Assembly: GCA_002306375.1 (NCBI GenBank)
Contig: DBRU01000053.1
Location: 2,268-17,148 of the forward strand
Direction: 5' to 3'
Source: Faecalibacterium sp. UBA1360
GTDB lineage: Bacteria > Bacillota > Clostridia > Oscillospirales > Ruminococcaceae
Length of the DNA stretch: 14,881 nt
The notes below the pieces were generated by a model, which saw only the letters and a list, made by a program, of their open reading frames with translations, did no database searches and was not told the DNA's origin. How positions within the stretch are numbered: the first letter of the stretch is position 1; each line of letters begins with the position of its first letter. This document shows, piece after piece, positions 14,642 through 14,881 of the stretch. The position numbers and the translations under genes were made by a program.

Positions 14642-14710
14642 TTTTGGCGTTTTGATCAGTGCGGCGCTGCGTCGCTCGGCAAAACGCCAAAAGTGCGCTC
14701 CAGCGACGCA
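14642..14710 (+). repeat. Two interlocked inverted repeats downstream of sigF
   Basis: A perfect 13-bp repeat (14642-14654 with 14680-14692) has a 25-nt loop. That loop contains TGCGTCGCT (14668-14676), which is exactly complementary to 14702-14710, beyond the first stem. The two helices can form together as an H-type pseudoknot or exclude each other. There is a T-run at 14639-14645 before the first stem but none after, so it is not a standard terminator. The 296-bp stretch after sigF holds only this and two promoters; I see no gene in it. Confidence 0.7.
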
Positions 14711-14716
14711 AAGGGG

Positions 14717-14745
14717 TTGACGAAAACTTATCAACATGATAAAAT
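14717..14745 (+). promoter_or_regulatory. Tandem promoter P1 at right edge
   Basis: -35 TTGACG (14717-14722), 17-bp spacer, -10 TAAAAT (14740-14745), with TGA immediately upstream (extended -10). Confidence 0.75.
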
Positions 14746-14811
14746 GTTCTCACGCTGGTAAAATAACCGTGCGTACACGGCAAAAGATTTGAAAATTCCT
14801 CAAAAAGGGTG

Positions 14812-14840
14812 TTGACAAACCGGGTATGCCGTGGTATTAT
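14812..14840 (+). promoter_or_regulatory. Tandem promoter P2 at right edge
   Basis: -35 TTGACA (14812-14817), a perfect hexamer; 17-bp spacer; -10 TATTAT (14835-14840) with TGG in front. The 30 bp upstream are A/T-rich (AAAAGATTTGAAAATT at 14782-14797), like an UP element. P1 and P2 are 95 bp apart, a layout common before rRNA operons. The transcribed gene lies outside the window. Confidence 0.8.
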
Positions 14841-14881
14841 AACTAAGCTGTCCCGCAAGGGCGGCGGGCGCCGAAGAAACG

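Noticed and set aside
1..14881. CRISPR arrays, tRNA genes or insertion-sequence ends
   Set aside because: I saw no regularly spaced direct repeats, no cloverleaf with a CCA-type end, and no paired terminal inverted repeats flanking a transposase gene.

Overview
The window looks like chromosomal DNA from a GC-rich, endospore-forming Clostridia member, most likely a gut Oscillospiraceae/Ruminococcaceae relative (Faecalibacterium/Subdoligranulum/Gemmiger-like). This rests on an intact spoIIAA-spoIIAB-sigF operon, near-consensus Shine-Dalgarno sites (AGGAGG type) before almost every gene, promoters with TGn-extended -10 boxes, and protein motifs typical of Firmicutes. The taxonomic call is inference; no rRNA lies inside the window.

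Layout. (1) Positions 1-807 are a scar of mobile DNA, lower in GC than the rest by eye. The C-terminal half of a RhuM-family protein (minus strand) and the C-terminal part of a large serine recombinase (plus strand) meet at their broken 5' ends near 235-241. (2) 794-1013 holds three minus-strand intrinsic terminators in series. (3) 1036-3609 is a minus-strand acyl-modification cassette transcribed right to left: promoter, acyl carrier protein, a perfect internal terminator hairpin, MaoC-like hydratase, SDR ketoreductase, and a GNAT-like transferase with a TTG start. Together these could shape a 3-hydroxyacyl group on a dedicated carrier and transfer it to a sugar or cell-surface acceptor. (4) 3626-3943 (minus) is a small single-pass membrane protein with a BofC-like C-terminus. 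Divergent from it, 4213-6774 encodes a class A penicillin-binding protein whose best start codon is ATA. (5) 6957-10872 is an aspartate/threonine pathway operon: a stand-alone ACT protein (PheB family), homoserine dehydrogenase, homoserine kinase and aspartate kinase. The aspartate kinase gene carries an internal ribosome-binding site that would give a separate beta subunit. (6) 10971-12960 has a VanZ-family membrane protein overlapping folC by 4 nt. (7) 13075-14585 is the sigma-F operon: anti-anti-sigma, anti-sigma kinase, sigma factor. (8) 14586-14881 has no gene. It contains two interlocked inverted repeats and then two consensus-like promoters in tandem facing off the right edge, as seen before rRNA or tRNA operons.

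Most of the window is ordinary core metabolism, cell-wall and sporulation genes. The less usual points are the recombinase/RhuM junction, the compact ACP-MaoC-SDR-GNAT cassette with an attenuator-like hairpin after the ACP gene, the AUA start of the penicillin-binding protein, the internal start in the aspartate kinase gene, and the pseudoknot-like repeat downstream of sigF.
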